This document shows positions 55,584 through 64,000 of a stretch of DNA of 64,000 bases, piece by piece. Source of the stretch: Loktanella sp. DSM 29012 (GTDB lineage: Bacteria > Pseudomonadota > Alphaproteobacteria > Rhodobacterales > Rhodobacteraceae); the NCBI RefSeq assembly GCF_900110705.1, contig NZ_FOEJ01000001.1:503501-567500 (forward strand), in the 5' to 3' direction. The first letter of the stretch is position 1. Every line of letters starts with the position of its first letter. The position numbers were made by a program, and so were the translations under genes. The notes under the pieces were generated by a model. The model was not told the origin of the DNA. It ran no database searches and was given only the letters and a program-made list of their open reading frames with translations.

Positions 55584-56144
55584 TCAGCCGGCTGTCAGCA
55601 GGCGTTCTGCCATCCACCCGGTCTGGCCGGTGCCGGGGATATAGACCCGCACCCATCCGGTGCCGTCACTGTCCATGATTTCAGCCTGCGTGCCCTGCGG
55701 CAGCGTGTCGATCACGTCAAAGGCCGTGCTGGGGCCGGACCGCATGTTCACAGCGCGTGCGGCAACCTCGCGGATCGGATTGATGGCACCAAGATCGGCA
55801 CCACCCGTCCCTGACAGGGATGCGAAGGTGGGCTGCGTGTCGATGCCGATGACCTCGGTCGTGCTGCCTGTCGATGGCGTCGCCACGGGCAAGGCTGCCG
55901 CCTCTTGCTGGGATGCGGTGACCGGTTGTGCGGCGACCTGTGTCAGTTCGGCAGTATCTGCGCGGGTGGGTTGTTCCGGCAGATCCGGTACGGGCGCCGC
56001 GGCGACGGTCTGGGTGTCAGGTTCTTCCGGCTGGACTGCAGGGGCCTGCGCGATCCGTTCCTCGGGCACAAAATCCGCGCCGCCCGACAATTCGTAGAAC
56101 GCGAATGCGAGTATGGCAAATGTACCGATAATGAATTTGCCCAT
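55584..56144 (-). CDS. Bacterial SH3 domain protein
   Basis: A 186-residue protein: an N-terminal membrane segment (about 3-20), a Pro/Glu/Ala/Thr-rich spacer (25-105) and a C-terminal SH3_3 domain (REVAARAVNMRSGPSTAFDV near 118-137, WVRVYIPGTGQTGWM near 165-179). Such proteins usually bind cell-wall peptides in the periplasm. Start ATG 56144 with a GGGG-rich site upstream. A near-consensus sigma-EcfG element lies 42 bases before it. Confidence 0.85.
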   Translation of the reverse strand: MGKFIIGTFAILAFAFYELSGGADFVPEERIAQAPAVQPEEPDTQTVAAAPVPDLPEQPTRADTAELTQVAAQPVTASQQEAAALPVATPSTGSTTEVIGIDTQPTFASLSGTGGADLGAINPIREVAARAVNMRSGPSTAFDVIDTLPQGTQAEIMDSDGTGWVRVYIPGTGQTGWMAERLLTAG

Positions 56145-56185
56145 GAGGCCCCCCGGTCGAATCGATCTTTGGCAGTTGCAGTCCA

Positions 56186-56211
56186 AACACCTTATCGTAA
56201 TTCTTTGTTCC
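56186..56211 (-). promoter_or_regulatory. Sigma-EcfG-like promoter of the SH3 protein gene
   Basis: Minus strand GGAAC (56211-56207), 17 bases, TGTT (56189-56186); one mismatch. Start codon 42 bases downstream. Confidence 0.4.
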
Positions 56212-56286
56212 CGGTTGTCGGAAAATGCGCCCATGCTGTGCTTGCGTTGCCTTTACGCACCTCTGCGGCTTCGCTAGACCGTCGCC

Positions 56287-58629
56287 ATGACAGACCCCAC
56301 CGATGACACGCTTGGCCCGAATGATGTGACGGAAACGCTGCGGAGCGCCATTGGCGACCGCTATCTGACCTACGCGCTGTCCACGATCATGCACCGCGCC
56401 TTGCCGGATGCGCGCGACGGTCTGAAACCCGTGCACCGCCGCATCCTGTATGCGATGCGCGAATTGCGATTGTCCGCCACGGGCGGTTTCCGCAAGTCGG
56501 CCAAGATTTCGGGCGATGTGATGGGCAACTATCACCCCCACGGTGATGCCGCGATCTATGACGCGATGGCGCGTCTGGCGCAGGATTTCAACGTCCGCTA
56601 CCCGCTGGTGGACGGTCAGGGCAATTTCGGCAACATCGACGGCGATAACCCCGCGGCCGCCCGTTATACAGAGGCGCGGATGACGGCCGCAGCCGAGGCT
56701 CTGATGGAAGGGCTGGCTGAAAACGCGGTGGATTACCGCCCGAACTATGACGGCACGCTCGAGGAACCGGTCGTGTTCCCCGCGGCCTTTCCGAACTTGC
56801 TGGCAAACGGGTCGTCCGGGATTGCCGTTGGCATGGCGACAAACATTCCGCCGCATAACCTGCATGAATTGATCGACGCCTGCCTGCATCTGATCAAATC
56901 GCCCAACGCAGGTGACGATACCCTGCTGCAATATATTCCGGGTCCGGATTTTCCGACGGGTGGCGTGATCGTCGAATCGTCCGAAAATATCGCCAACGCC
57001 TATCGCACCGGGCGCGGGTCGATCCGCCTGCGCGCGCGCCACGAGGTCGAGGACCTGGGCCGCGGTCAATGGCAGATCATCGTCACGGAAATCCCCTATC
57101 AGGTTCAGAAATCCAAGCTGATCGAAAAGCTGGCCGAGATCATCCAGACCAAAAAGGTGCCCTTGCTGGCCGATGTGCGCGATGAATCCGCCGATGACGT
57201 GCGCATCGTGCTGGAGCCGCGTGCGAAAACGGTCGATCCCGACATGTTGATGGGCATGCTGTTCCGCAATTCCGATCTGGAAACGCGATTCAGCCTGAAC
57301 ATGAACGTGCTCATCGACGGCCTGACGCCCAAGGTATGCAGCGTCAAGGAGGTGCTGCGCGCGTTCCTCGATCACCGTCAGGATGTGTTGCTGCGCAGGT
57401 CCCGGCACCGGCTGGCCAAGATCGATCACCGGCTCGAGGTGCTCGAAGGTTTCATCATCGCGTTCCTCAATCTGGACCGCGTGATCGACATCATCCGTTA
57501 CGATGACGACCCCAAGCGCGCTTTGATGGCCGAGGACTGGGCGCAGAGCCATGTCAGGGCGACCGACGAAAAAGACTATGTCTCGCCGCTGGTTGCGGGT
57601 GCTGACCCCGAGGTCAGCCTGTCCGAGGTTCAGGCCGAAGCCATTCTGAACATGCGTCTGCGCAGTCTGCGTCGCCTCGAAGAGTTGGAGCTGATCGCCG
57701 AACGCGACGCCTTGATGGAGGAACGTGCCGGGATCGAAGACCTACTGGAGGACGAAGGCCTGCAGTGGAAACGTATCGCCGAACAACTGCGCGAAACCCG
57801 CAAGCAATTTGGCAAGGACAGCCCCGGCGGCGCGCGGCGCACCACATTCGGCGAGGCAGGAGAGGTGGCGGACGTCCCGATCGAGGCAATGATCGCGCGC
57901 GAGCCGATTACAGTCGTCTGCTCGCAGATGGGCTGGATCCGGGCCATGACGGGTCACGTCGCGCTGGACAAGGAACTGAAGTTCAAGGACGGCGACGGGC
58001 CGCGATTTGCGTTCCATGCCGAAACAACGGACCGGCTGCTGGTCTTTGGGTCGCTTGGGCGGATCTATACCTTGCAGGCCAGTCAGCTACCCGGCGGGCG
58101 CGGCATGGGCGAACCGCTGCGCCTGATGATCGACCTGCCCAACGATGCGGCGATCGTTGATATTCTCGTGCATCGTCCGGGCGAAAAACTGCTCGTTGCC
58201 TCGACCGAAGGTGACGGCTTTGTCGTGCCGGAAAACGATGTGATCGCGCAGACCAGGGCGGGCAAGCAGGTGCTGAACGTCAAGGAAGGTGCCGCCAAGG
58301 TCGTTCGCCGCGTTCAGGGTGACACCGTGGCCGTCGTGTCGGAAAACGGCCGGTTTCTGGTGTTCCCGGTTGCAGAGCTGCCGGAAATGGCACGCGGCAA
58401 GGGGGTGCGTTTGCAAAAATACAAACGGGTGTTCGGCAAGCAGGGCACGCTCGAACTGGACGGCGGTTTGGGGGATGTCACGACCTTTGACTGGGACAAG
58501 GGGTTGTCGTGGACGATGGGCGGCGGCAAGACCCGGACAGAAGAAGACATGTCCGAATGGAAAGCCGCCCGTGGCGGCGTCGGCAAACGCGCACCACACG
58601 GTTTTCCGAAATCAAACCGGTTCGACTAG
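56287..58629 (+). CDS. parC: DNA topoisomerase IV subunit A
   Basis: Decatenates daughter chromosomes. 780 residues: the catalytic domain with [20 protein letters not shown] near 23-42, active Tyr127 in ARYTEARM, the coiled tower region near 350-490 and a C-terminal beta-propeller. Divergent from the SH3 gene. Length and the lack of a GyrA-box type repeat fit ParC better than GyrA. Confidence 0.93.
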   Translation: MTDPTDDTLGPNDVTETLRSAIGDRYLTYALSTIMHRALPDARDGLKPVHRRILYAMRELRLSATGGFRKSAKISGDVMGNYHPHGDAAIYDAMARLAQDFNVRYPLVDGQGNFGNIDGDNPAAARYTEARMTAAAEALMEGLAENAVDYRPNYDGTLEEPVVFPAAFPNLLANGSSGIAVGMATNIPPHNLHELIDACLHLIKSPNAGDDTLLQYIPGPDFPTGGVIVESSENIANAYRTGRGSIRLRARHEVEDLGRGQWQIIVTEIPYQVQKSKLIEKLAEIIQTKKVPLLADVRDESADDVRIVLEPRAKTVDPDMLMGMLFRNSDLETRFSLNMNVLIDGLTPKVCSVKEVLRAFLDHRQDVLLRRSRHRLAKIDHRLEVLEGFIIAFLNLDRVIDIIRYDDDPKRALMAEDWAQSHVRATDEKDYVSPLVAGADPEVSLSEVQAEAILNMRLRSLRRLEELELIAERDALMEERAGIEDLLEDEGLQWKRIAEQLRETRKQFGKDSPGGARRTTFGEAGEVADVPIEAMIAREPITVVCSQMGWIRAMTGHVALDKELKFKDGDGPRFAFHAETTDRLLVFGSLGRIYTLQASQLPGGRGMGEPLRLMIDLPNDAAIVDILVHRPGEKLLVASTEGDGFVVPENDVIAQTRAGKQVLNVKEGAAKVVRRVQGDTVAVVSENGRFLVFPVAELPEMARGKGVRLQKYKRVFGKQGTLELDGGLGDVTTFDWDKGLSWTMGGGKTRTEEDMSEWKAARGGVGKRAPHGFPKSNRFD

Positions 58630-58751
58630 ACACGGCTCTGGTTCGGATTGGTGGGGAAACCTGCGCTTGATTTCCCGTGCGATCCACAATACATCGCCCG
58701 CGATGTTCAAAACGGGCCAGCAGCGGCCCCGCAAATCAAAAGGTGCCCGTC

Positions 58752-59927
<1,176 letters not shown>

Positions 59928-59965
59928 GCCGCACCGCGGGCATCGCCCGCAGCGACACACATCCG

Positions 59966-59997
59966 AAAGGCCGCCCCCGAAAGGAGGCGGCCTTTTG
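59966..59997 (+). terminator. Rho-independent terminator after tuf
   Basis: A 10-bp stem (AAAGGCCGCC 59966-59975 with GGCGGCCTTT 59986-59995) with a 10-base loop ending in TTTT. Confidence 0.85.
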
Positions 59998-60050
59998 CTT
60001 GGCGGTGGGTTGCGTCATGATTGTCCGGGCAACAGCAAGAGGATAGGCCG

Positions 60051-60497
60051 ATGGATCGCCGCATGTTGGAAATGACCGTGCTCATGACGCCGGACATGGC
60101 GAATTTCAGTGGCAAGGTGCATGGCGGCGCATTGCTGAACCTGTTGGACCGTGTCGCGTTTTCCTGCGCGTCCCGCTATTCAGGGCAATACGCCGTGACG
60201 CTGTCGGTGGACCGGGTCGTTTTCAAGGAGCCGATTTCAGTGGGCGAATTGGTCACTTTTCGTGCCAGCGTGAACTATGCGGGCCGAACCTCCATGGAAA
60301 TCGGGATCAGGGTCGAGGCCGAGGATATTCGCGCAGGCACGCGCAGGCATACGAATTCCTGCTACTTTACGATGGTGGCGGTGGATGATGCGGGCAGGCC
60401 CTTTGCCATCCCGGCGTTGGAACTGGATTCGGAACTGCGCACTCAACGGTTCAAGGCGGCAGAGCGCCGGCGGGCGCAGGCGCGCGCGGCGGGCTGA
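60051..60497 (+). CDS. Acyl-CoA thioesterase (YciA/hotdog family)
   Basis: A 148-residue hotdog-fold thioesterase. The family core NFSGKVHGGALLNLLDRVAF near 15-34 contains the catalytic Asp region; SVDRVVFKEPISVGE follows near 47. Acts on acyl-CoA; chain length is not clear. Start at ATG 60051 with AGAGGA upstream. Convergent with the DUF892 gene. Confidence 0.88.
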   Translation: MDRRMLEMTVLMTPDMANFSGKVHGGALLNLLDRVAFSCASRYSGQYAVTLSVDRVVFKEPISVGELVTFRASVNYAGRTSMEIGIRVEAEDIRAGTRRHTNSCYFTMVAVDDAGRPFAIPALELDSELRTQRFKAAERRRAQARAAG

Positions 60498-60502
60498 ACA
60501 CG

Positions 60503-60529
60503 AAAAAGCCGCCCCGATGACAGGGCGGC
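60503..60529 (-). terminator. Rho-independent terminator after the DUF892 gene
   Basis: Minus strand GCCGCCC (60529-60523), 8-base loop, GGGCGGC (60514-60508), then TTTTT (60507-60503). The U-tract is on the minus strand; the opposite thioesterase side has only a short A/G context. Confidence 0.82.
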
Positions 60530-60555
60530 CAATGTACGTTCGGTCCGTATTGCGA

Positions 60556-61056
60556 TCAGGCAACGGCGTCCTGGTTGACGCCGCCTGTCGTCGCGATGTC
60601 CGTCATGCGGCGGTCACCGTCATAGGTGTCGTCCAGGCATTTTTGCAGCACGGCCGCATCGCCATCCAGCCCGAGACGATTGGCAAAGGCGACCAGCGTG
60701 CCGTAGCCCGCAAGCGCGTAATGCACCATGCGCTGATATTGCGGAATGATTGCGGCATCGCGCACGTCTGCGTCAGCAATATCGTTCGACAGGCCGTGTG
60801 CACGTGCCTCGGTCACCAGACCTTCCATGCCCTTGCAGTGCTCTGCGTTCGGCTTGATCCCGTGATCGGCACACAGTTGTTCGATAGCGGCGATCCCGTC
60901 GGAAATACCGGTGCCGCCCGCGATCAGCGCTTCGGACAGGTCCTTGTCCTTGGCCGCGCGGCCCAGTTCGGTCACAACCTGCAGGGATTGTGTGTTCGCG
61001 CTCCAGATATCCTGAAGTTGATCGAGGTAGATGTCTTTCAGTGTGGTCATTGCCAT
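60556..61056 (-). CDS. DUF892 (YciE/YciF) ferritin-like protein
   Basis: A 166-residue protein of the DUF892 family, a four-helix ferritin-like bundle (TTLKDIYLDQLQDIWSA at the start; QYQRMVHYALAGYGTLVAFA near 106-125). YciE/YciF are stress-induced in enterobacteria; the metal function is unclear. ATG 61056 has AAGGA 8 bases upstream. A perfect sigma-EcfG promoter lies about 32 bases upstream, so it is very likely under the general stress response. Confidence 0.9.
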   Translation of the reverse strand: MAMTTLKDIYLDQLQDIWSANTQSLQVVTELGRAAKDKDLSEALIAGGTGISDGIAAIEQLCADHGIKPNAEHCKGMEGLVTEARAHGLSNDIADADVRDAAIIPQYQRMVHYALAGYGTLVAFANRLGLDGDAAVLQKCLDDTYDGDRRMTDIATTGGVNQDAVA

Positions 61057-61087
61057 GTGGCACGTCCTTTCATTTGCTTGTCGAACC

Positions 61088-61112
61088 AACGGACAGCCTT
61101 GCAAGATGTTCC
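61088..61112 (-). promoter_or_regulatory. Sigma-EcfG promoter of the DUF892 gene
   Basis: Minus strand GGAAC (61112-61108), 16-base spacer, CGTT (61091-61088): a full consensus match. It gives a leader of about 25 bases with a good ribosome site. Confidence 0.8.
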
Positions 61113-61198
61113 GGGCCTGGCCCGAAAGGTTGCGATTTCGCCTGTTTTTCGCCCCAATCGGCCCGTAGATTTGAAACAAATCAAAGTGGAGCAGTTTT

Positions 61199-62167
61199 TT
61201 GTCCAAGCCCACGGACCGACCCGTTGCTGCCGTGTTCATGGTCGAACCCGGTCACTACGAATGGCCTGCGATTCTGCTGGCGGCGTCGCTGCGGGCGTTC
61301 GCGACCGATGACATCCGGCTCTATGCCTATTGTCGTGAAACCCTGATTGACCAGCTGCACCCTCGCACCCTCGGATTTTTTGAGGCAAACGATGTGGTGC
61401 TGCGCCCGATCGCGCCGCGGTTCGAGGTGACCTATCCGCAGGGTAACAAGCTTTATGCCTGTGCCGATCCCCGGCCCGAGGATGTGACCATGCTGTTCGA
61501 TACCGACATGTTCATGCTGCAACCGGCGCGGTTGTCGGAAACCATCGTGCCCGGCTGCGTGTCGGGGCGACCGACAGGCAGCTGGATGTGGGGAACGACG
61601 CCACAGGATTGGGCACCTGCCTATGCGAGTGTCGGCCTTGACCTGCCGCGCAACAGGATGTCGCGGCCGGATGGCACATTCACCTGCCCGTCCATCTCGG
61701 CCGGGTTTGTGGCTTACGACGACCCTGAATTCGGTGCGATCTGGCGTGACGTTGCGCTGGTGATCGAAAACAAGCGGCTTGCGCGGGGTATCTATCCGAC
61801 ATTGGATCAGATCAGCCTGCCGGTTGCCGTCGAATTGGTCGGGCTGCGGCTGAACATGATTGACGTGAAATGGAACAAGGCCGGCAAGATTACGGCGCAG
61901 GCAATCCGTAATATCGTGAGCTACCACTACCAAAAAGCGGAAACCCTGCTGCAACTGCCAGTGAAATGGTTGGCCGACCAACTGCTTGTCGCGTTTTCGG
62001 ATTTTAAAAACGTAGAGGACCTGCTGGATTTCTACGACCGCGAAGCAGCGCGACCAGCCGCTGTGATTCACAATGAAGGATGGAAAGCCGCAATTCTGGC
62101 CGAGCAGCAAAAGGCGGATGACGTCACTCATGCGCAGGCAATCGGGCTGCACAAACCCAAAGGCTGA
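61199..62167 (+). CDS. Hypothetical nucleotide-sugar transferase-like protein
   Basis: A 322-residue soluble protein. MLFDTDMFMLQP near residues 98-109 is a DxD motif as in GT-A glycosyltransferases, and the N-terminal VEPGHYEWPAILLAASLRAF fits a GT8-like start; I know no exact family. Start at TTG 61199 with GGAG 7 bases upstream; the next ATG would cut residues 1-13. It lies next to tRNA-Trp and divergent from the DUF892 gene. Its substrate is unknown. Confidence 0.65.
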   Translation: MSKPTDRPVAAVFMVEPGHYEWPAILLAASLRAFATDDIRLYAYCRETLIDQLHPRTLGFFEANDVVLRPIAPRFEVTYPQGNKLYACADPRPEDVTMLFDTDMFMLQPARLSETIVPGCVSGRPTGSWMWGTTPQDWAPAYASVGLDLPRNRMSRPDGTFTCPSISAGFVAYDDPEFGAIWRDVALVIENKRLARGIYPTLDQISLPVAVELVGLRLNMIDVKWNKAGKITAQAIRNIVSYHYQKAETLLQLPVKWLADQLLVAFSDFKNVEDLLDFYDREAARPAAVIHNEGWKAAILAEQQKADDVTHAQAIGLHKPKG

Positions 62168-62229
62168 TGATGGATGACAAACCCCTCTTGATCCTGCTGC
62201 GGTCCTCGGCTACGTCGTCACTCGGACGT

Positions 62230-62305
62230 AGGGGTATAGCTCAGTTGGTAGAGCGACGGTCTCCAAAACCGTAGGTCTGGAGTTCGAGTCTCCATGCCCC
62301 TGCCA
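62230..62305 (+). tRNA. tRNA-Trp (anticodon CCA)
   Basis: A 76-base cloverleaf with encoded 3' CCA. The acceptor stem AGGGGTA pairs with TGCCCCT, the D-arm has GCTC...GAGC, the anticodon loop is CTCCAAA (anticodon CCA), and the T-loop is TTCGAGT. It lies before secE-nusG as is usual in proteobacteria, with one gene in between. Confidence 0.95.
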
Positions 62306-62326
62306 GTCCACCAAAGGTGACGCACC

Positions 62327-63238
62327 ATGTCCCAATCTCCGCTAGACATCGTTTTCCATATCGGCGCGCACAAGACGGCGACGACCCATTTGCAGCATTC
62401 GATCGGAAACGTAAGCGACAAGCTGGCCGAGGCGGGGATCCAGTTTTTCGGGCCGCAGTCGCTGCGCCAGCCCGGCAAGCGGTTGGAGGCGCGATTCAAC
62501 CTGCCGTTCAACCCGCGCAAATCGAACGCCGATCCCCGTCCCAGCGACGTGGTGCTGGACGAGATGGTGCAGGGCGGCCACCGGCTTTTGCTGTCAGAGG
62601 AAAACTATATCGGTGTCCTGTTTGACCGGTCGACGGATGGGCCGATGCACCGGATTGCAGCGCCGCTCTATCCCACCGCTGGCGAGAGGCTGATGGCATT
62701 GGCGCACAAGATTGCGCCCCAGGGCATAGATGTCTGTCTGGGCGTGCGCGAACCGGCGGGCTTTCTGAATTCTGCCTACGGTCAGGCGTTTCTGGCGGGT
62801 CATTTCATCCATGTGAACAAGTTCAAGCAGCAAAATCCGCTTAGTCTGGTAGACTGGGCTGATCTGGTGGCGCGCCTGCGCATGACCCCGGGCGTTCGTA
62901 ACATCACGGTCTGGCGGCAAGAGGACTATCACCTGTGTACCGACCAGATCCTGCGCGTGATGCTAGGCGATGCCGCGCGGCACGTCGTCCCGATCCGTCG
63001 GTTGGTCAATCCCGGCCTGTCACAAGCGGCTGTCCAGCATGTGCTGGATATGCGCAGCGCCGGTCATGACGGTCCGTTGGCCCATCTTGCGCGGGCGGAA
63101 TTCCCGATTGGTCCCACGCGTCCGGCCTATCAGGCATACGACCGTGAAGAACGCGCGCTTTCGTCCGAGTTCTACCAGGCGCAGATCGCGGCACTTGACC
63201 TTATGGACGGCGTGACGCTGCTGCGTCCGCAGGGTTGA
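62327..63238 (+). CDS. Sulfotransferase-like protein
   Basis: A 303-residue protein. The N-terminal FHIGAHKTATTHLQ near residues 10-23 matches the PAPS 5'-phosphosulfate-binding loop of sulfotransferases (GxxKTGTT with Ala for Gly), and LSEENYIG and LGVREPAGFLNSAYGQAF contain the middle motif with Arg and Ser. The acceptor is unknown. It sits between tRNA-Trp and secE, not the usual neighbour; the GT-like gene is on the other side of the tRNA. Confidence 0.75.
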   Translation: MSQSPLDIVFHIGAHKTATTHLQHSIGNVSDKLAEAGIQFFGPQSLRQPGKRLEARFNLPFNPRKSNADPRPSDVVLDEMVQGGHRLLLSEENYIGVLFDRSTDGPMHRIAAPLYPTAGERLMALAHKIAPQGIDVCLGVREPAGFLNSAYGQAFLAGHFIHVNKFKQQNPLSLVDWADLVARLRMTPGVRNITVWRQEDYHLCTDQILRVMLGDAARHVVPIRRLVNPGLSQAAVQHVLDMRSAGHDGPLAHLARAEFPIGPTRPAYQAYDREERALSSEFYQAQIAALDLMDGVTLLRPQG

Positions 63239-63293
63239 ACTGGACCGCGCCACAGCGTATGTCGCACGGGTCTAACCGTCAGGAAATGCGCTC

Positions 63294-63491
63294 ATGGCCA
63301 CCAACCCCGTCAAGTTCATCAACGAGACTCGCGCTGAAATCGCCAAGGTCGTCTGGCCCACGCGTCGTGAGGTTGTGCTGACGACCATCATGGTTTTCAT
63401 CATGGCGGCACTGATGGCGACGTTCTTCAGTCTTGTGGACCTGGGCATTCGTCAGGGCTTGCAGGTCATTCTGACCTACTTTGGCAGCTAG
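63294..63491 (+). CDS. secE: Preprotein translocase subunit SecE
   Basis: A 65-residue, single-helix SecE of the SecYEG channel. VKFINETRAEIAKVVWPTRREV near 5-26 is the conserved amphipathic stretch, followed by one membrane helix (about 30-52). Followed by nusG, as is usual, but with a gap of 201 bases. Confidence 0.95.
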   Translation: MATNPVKFINETRAEIAKVVWPTRREVVLTTIMVFIMAALMATFFSLVDLGIRQGLQVILTYFGS

Positions 63492-63496
63492 GCTTC

Positions 63497-63519
63497 GGGG
63501 GTGTAGAAACTGCACCCCG
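63497..63519 (+). promoter_or_regulatory. Hairpin after secE
   Basis: GGGGTG (63498-63503) pairs with CACCCC (63513-63518) over a 9-base loop. No T-run follows, so it is at most a partial terminator between secE and nusG. Confidence 0.4.
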
Positions 63520-63650
63520 GCCCTTGAATTCACGACATTCGGGCGGTAAGAGCGCCCTCACGACCGGGATGGCGTGCGGCGAATCGAGTTGCACGCCAAA
63601 ATTTATTGTCCCGACGGGTGGCGCGGATCATCCGGGAATTTTGATCATTG

Positions 63651-63671
63651 GCGGCGCATGCGCGGCGCCGC
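63651..63671 (+). promoter_or_regulatory. Leader hairpin before nusG
   Basis: A 7-bp GC-only stem (GCGGCGC 63651-63657 with GCGCCGC 63665-63671) and a 7-base loop, ending about 13 bases before the GAGGA ribosome site. Confidence 0.4.
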
Positions 63672-63692
63672 GAACGCGAGGTGACGAGGAAC

Positions 63693-64000
63693 ATGGCGAA
63701 ACGTTGGTATTCGGTTAGCGTTCTGTCGAACTTCGAGAAAAAGATCGCAGAACAAATTCGTCAAAAGGCGCAGGAACAGGGTCTGGAAGATCAGATCGAC
63801 GAGGTTCTGGTCCCGACCGAAGAGGTCATCGAAATTCGCCGCAACAAGAAAGTCACGACCGAACGTCGTTTCATGCCCGGCTATGTGCTGGTGCACATGG
63901 AACTGTCGGACGAAGCCTATCACCTTGTGAACTCGATCAACCGCGTGACGGGTTTCCTCGGTCCGCAGGGGCGTCCGATGCCGATGCGTGACGCCGAAGT
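63693..64000 (+). CDS. nusG: Transcription termination/antitermination protein NusG (5' part)
   Basis: The first 102 codons are in the window and the gene runs off the end. The NGN domain is clear: MAKRWYSVSVLSNFEKKIAE at the start, VPTEEVIEIRRNKKV near 42-56, then RFMPGYVLVHMEL near 62-74 and the NRVTGFLG region. NusG joins RNA polymerase with Rho and the ribosome. Start ATG 63693 has GAGGA upstream. Confidence 0.96.
   Translation, partial: MAKRWYSVSVLSNFEKKIAEQIRQKAQEQGLEDQIDEVLVPTEEVIEIRRNKKVTTERRFMPGYVLVHMELSDEAYHLVNSINRVTGFLGPQGRPMPMRDAE

Noticed and set aside
56017-57552. Minus-strand frame opposite the start of parC and through the SH3 gap
   Set aside because: It would run across a promoter region and two genes; no homology visible.
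63524-63718. Short frame between secE and nusG
   Set aside because: Overlaps the nusG start out of frame, has no ribosome site and looks random.

Overview
The window looks like chromosome from an alphaproteobacterium of the family Rhodobacteraceae (Roseobacter group). The evidence is a GC-rich base composition and several characteristic loci: a PhyR-NepR-EcfG general stress response locus, a ChvI/ChvG-HprK-RapZ-EIIA-HPr cluster, a short HprK, methylsuccinyl-CoA dehydrogenase of the ethylmalonyl-CoA pathway, and many Rhodobacteraceae-type DUF genes. The genus cannot be fixed from the sequence alone. I saw no phage, insertion sequence or CRISPR array; this is mostly core chromosome with small accessory stretches.

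Layout. (1) 1-10588: a complete myo-inositol catabolic operon on the + strand (iolG, a sugar ABC importer, an iolC-DUF2090 fusion, iolD, iolE, iolB and a Hyi-like TIM-barrel gene). A pair of LacI-type palindromes lies upstream, next to the likely start of a divergent regulator. (2) 10712-14153: pheT, a YtoQ-family gene and mscL. (3) 14228-17889: the general stress response core, consisting of a tiny membrane protein, a HisKA_2 sensor kinase, ecfG, nepR (52 aa) and divergent phyR. The phyR and nepR promoters are two interleaved GGAAC-N16/17-CGTT sequences. (4) 17890-23963: an Lrp/ald pair, mscS-DUF2254, DUF2945-topoisomerase IB and a Crp/Fnr regulator. (5) 24110-33353: rpsU, coq9, a quinone reductase, a TRIC channel, rnhA, a cupin, ispH, a NYN nuclease, folK, rpoZ and rsh. 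(6) 33377-39774: DUF2062, pdxJ, a deaminase, acpS, lepB, rnc, era, DUF1491, recO and DUF421, tightly packed and mostly overlapping. (7) 39775-44552: mcd, a TSUP permease, a DUF3859 protein and pckA. (8) 44843-50165: chvI-chvG-hprK-rapZ-EIIA-HPr and an acyltransferase. (9) 50132-56144: hydroxybutyryl-CoA dehydrogenase, DUF6473, etfA-etfB, the PduO adenosyltransferase, a twin-helix protein, an SDR and an SH3 protein. (10) 56287-64000: parC, tuf, a thioesterase, a DUF892 ferritin-like protein, a GT-like gene, tRNA-Trp, a sulfotransferase-like gene, secE and the start of nusG.

How the parts fit. Inositol is imported by an ABC system and oxidised by Iol enzymes. Mcd, hydroxybutyryl-CoA dehydrogenase, ETF, the B12 adenosyltransferase and PckA fit acetyl-CoA assimilation through the ethylmalonyl-CoA pathway followed by gluconeogenesis; ChvIG and the partial PTS beside pckA suggest a carbon/envelope signalling hub. 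Perfect or near-perfect sigma-EcfG promoter motifs appear not only at the stress locus but also before mscS-DUF2254 and the DUF892 gene, and weaker ones before the 50-aa membrane protein, DUF2945-topIB, DUF421 and the SH3 gene, so much of the window may belong to one stress regulon. The most unusual items are the stress sensor kinase with an intact phospho-acceptor box but a degraded ATP-binding domain, the interleaved divergent promoters, and a pckA terminator that doubles as the start of the next gene.
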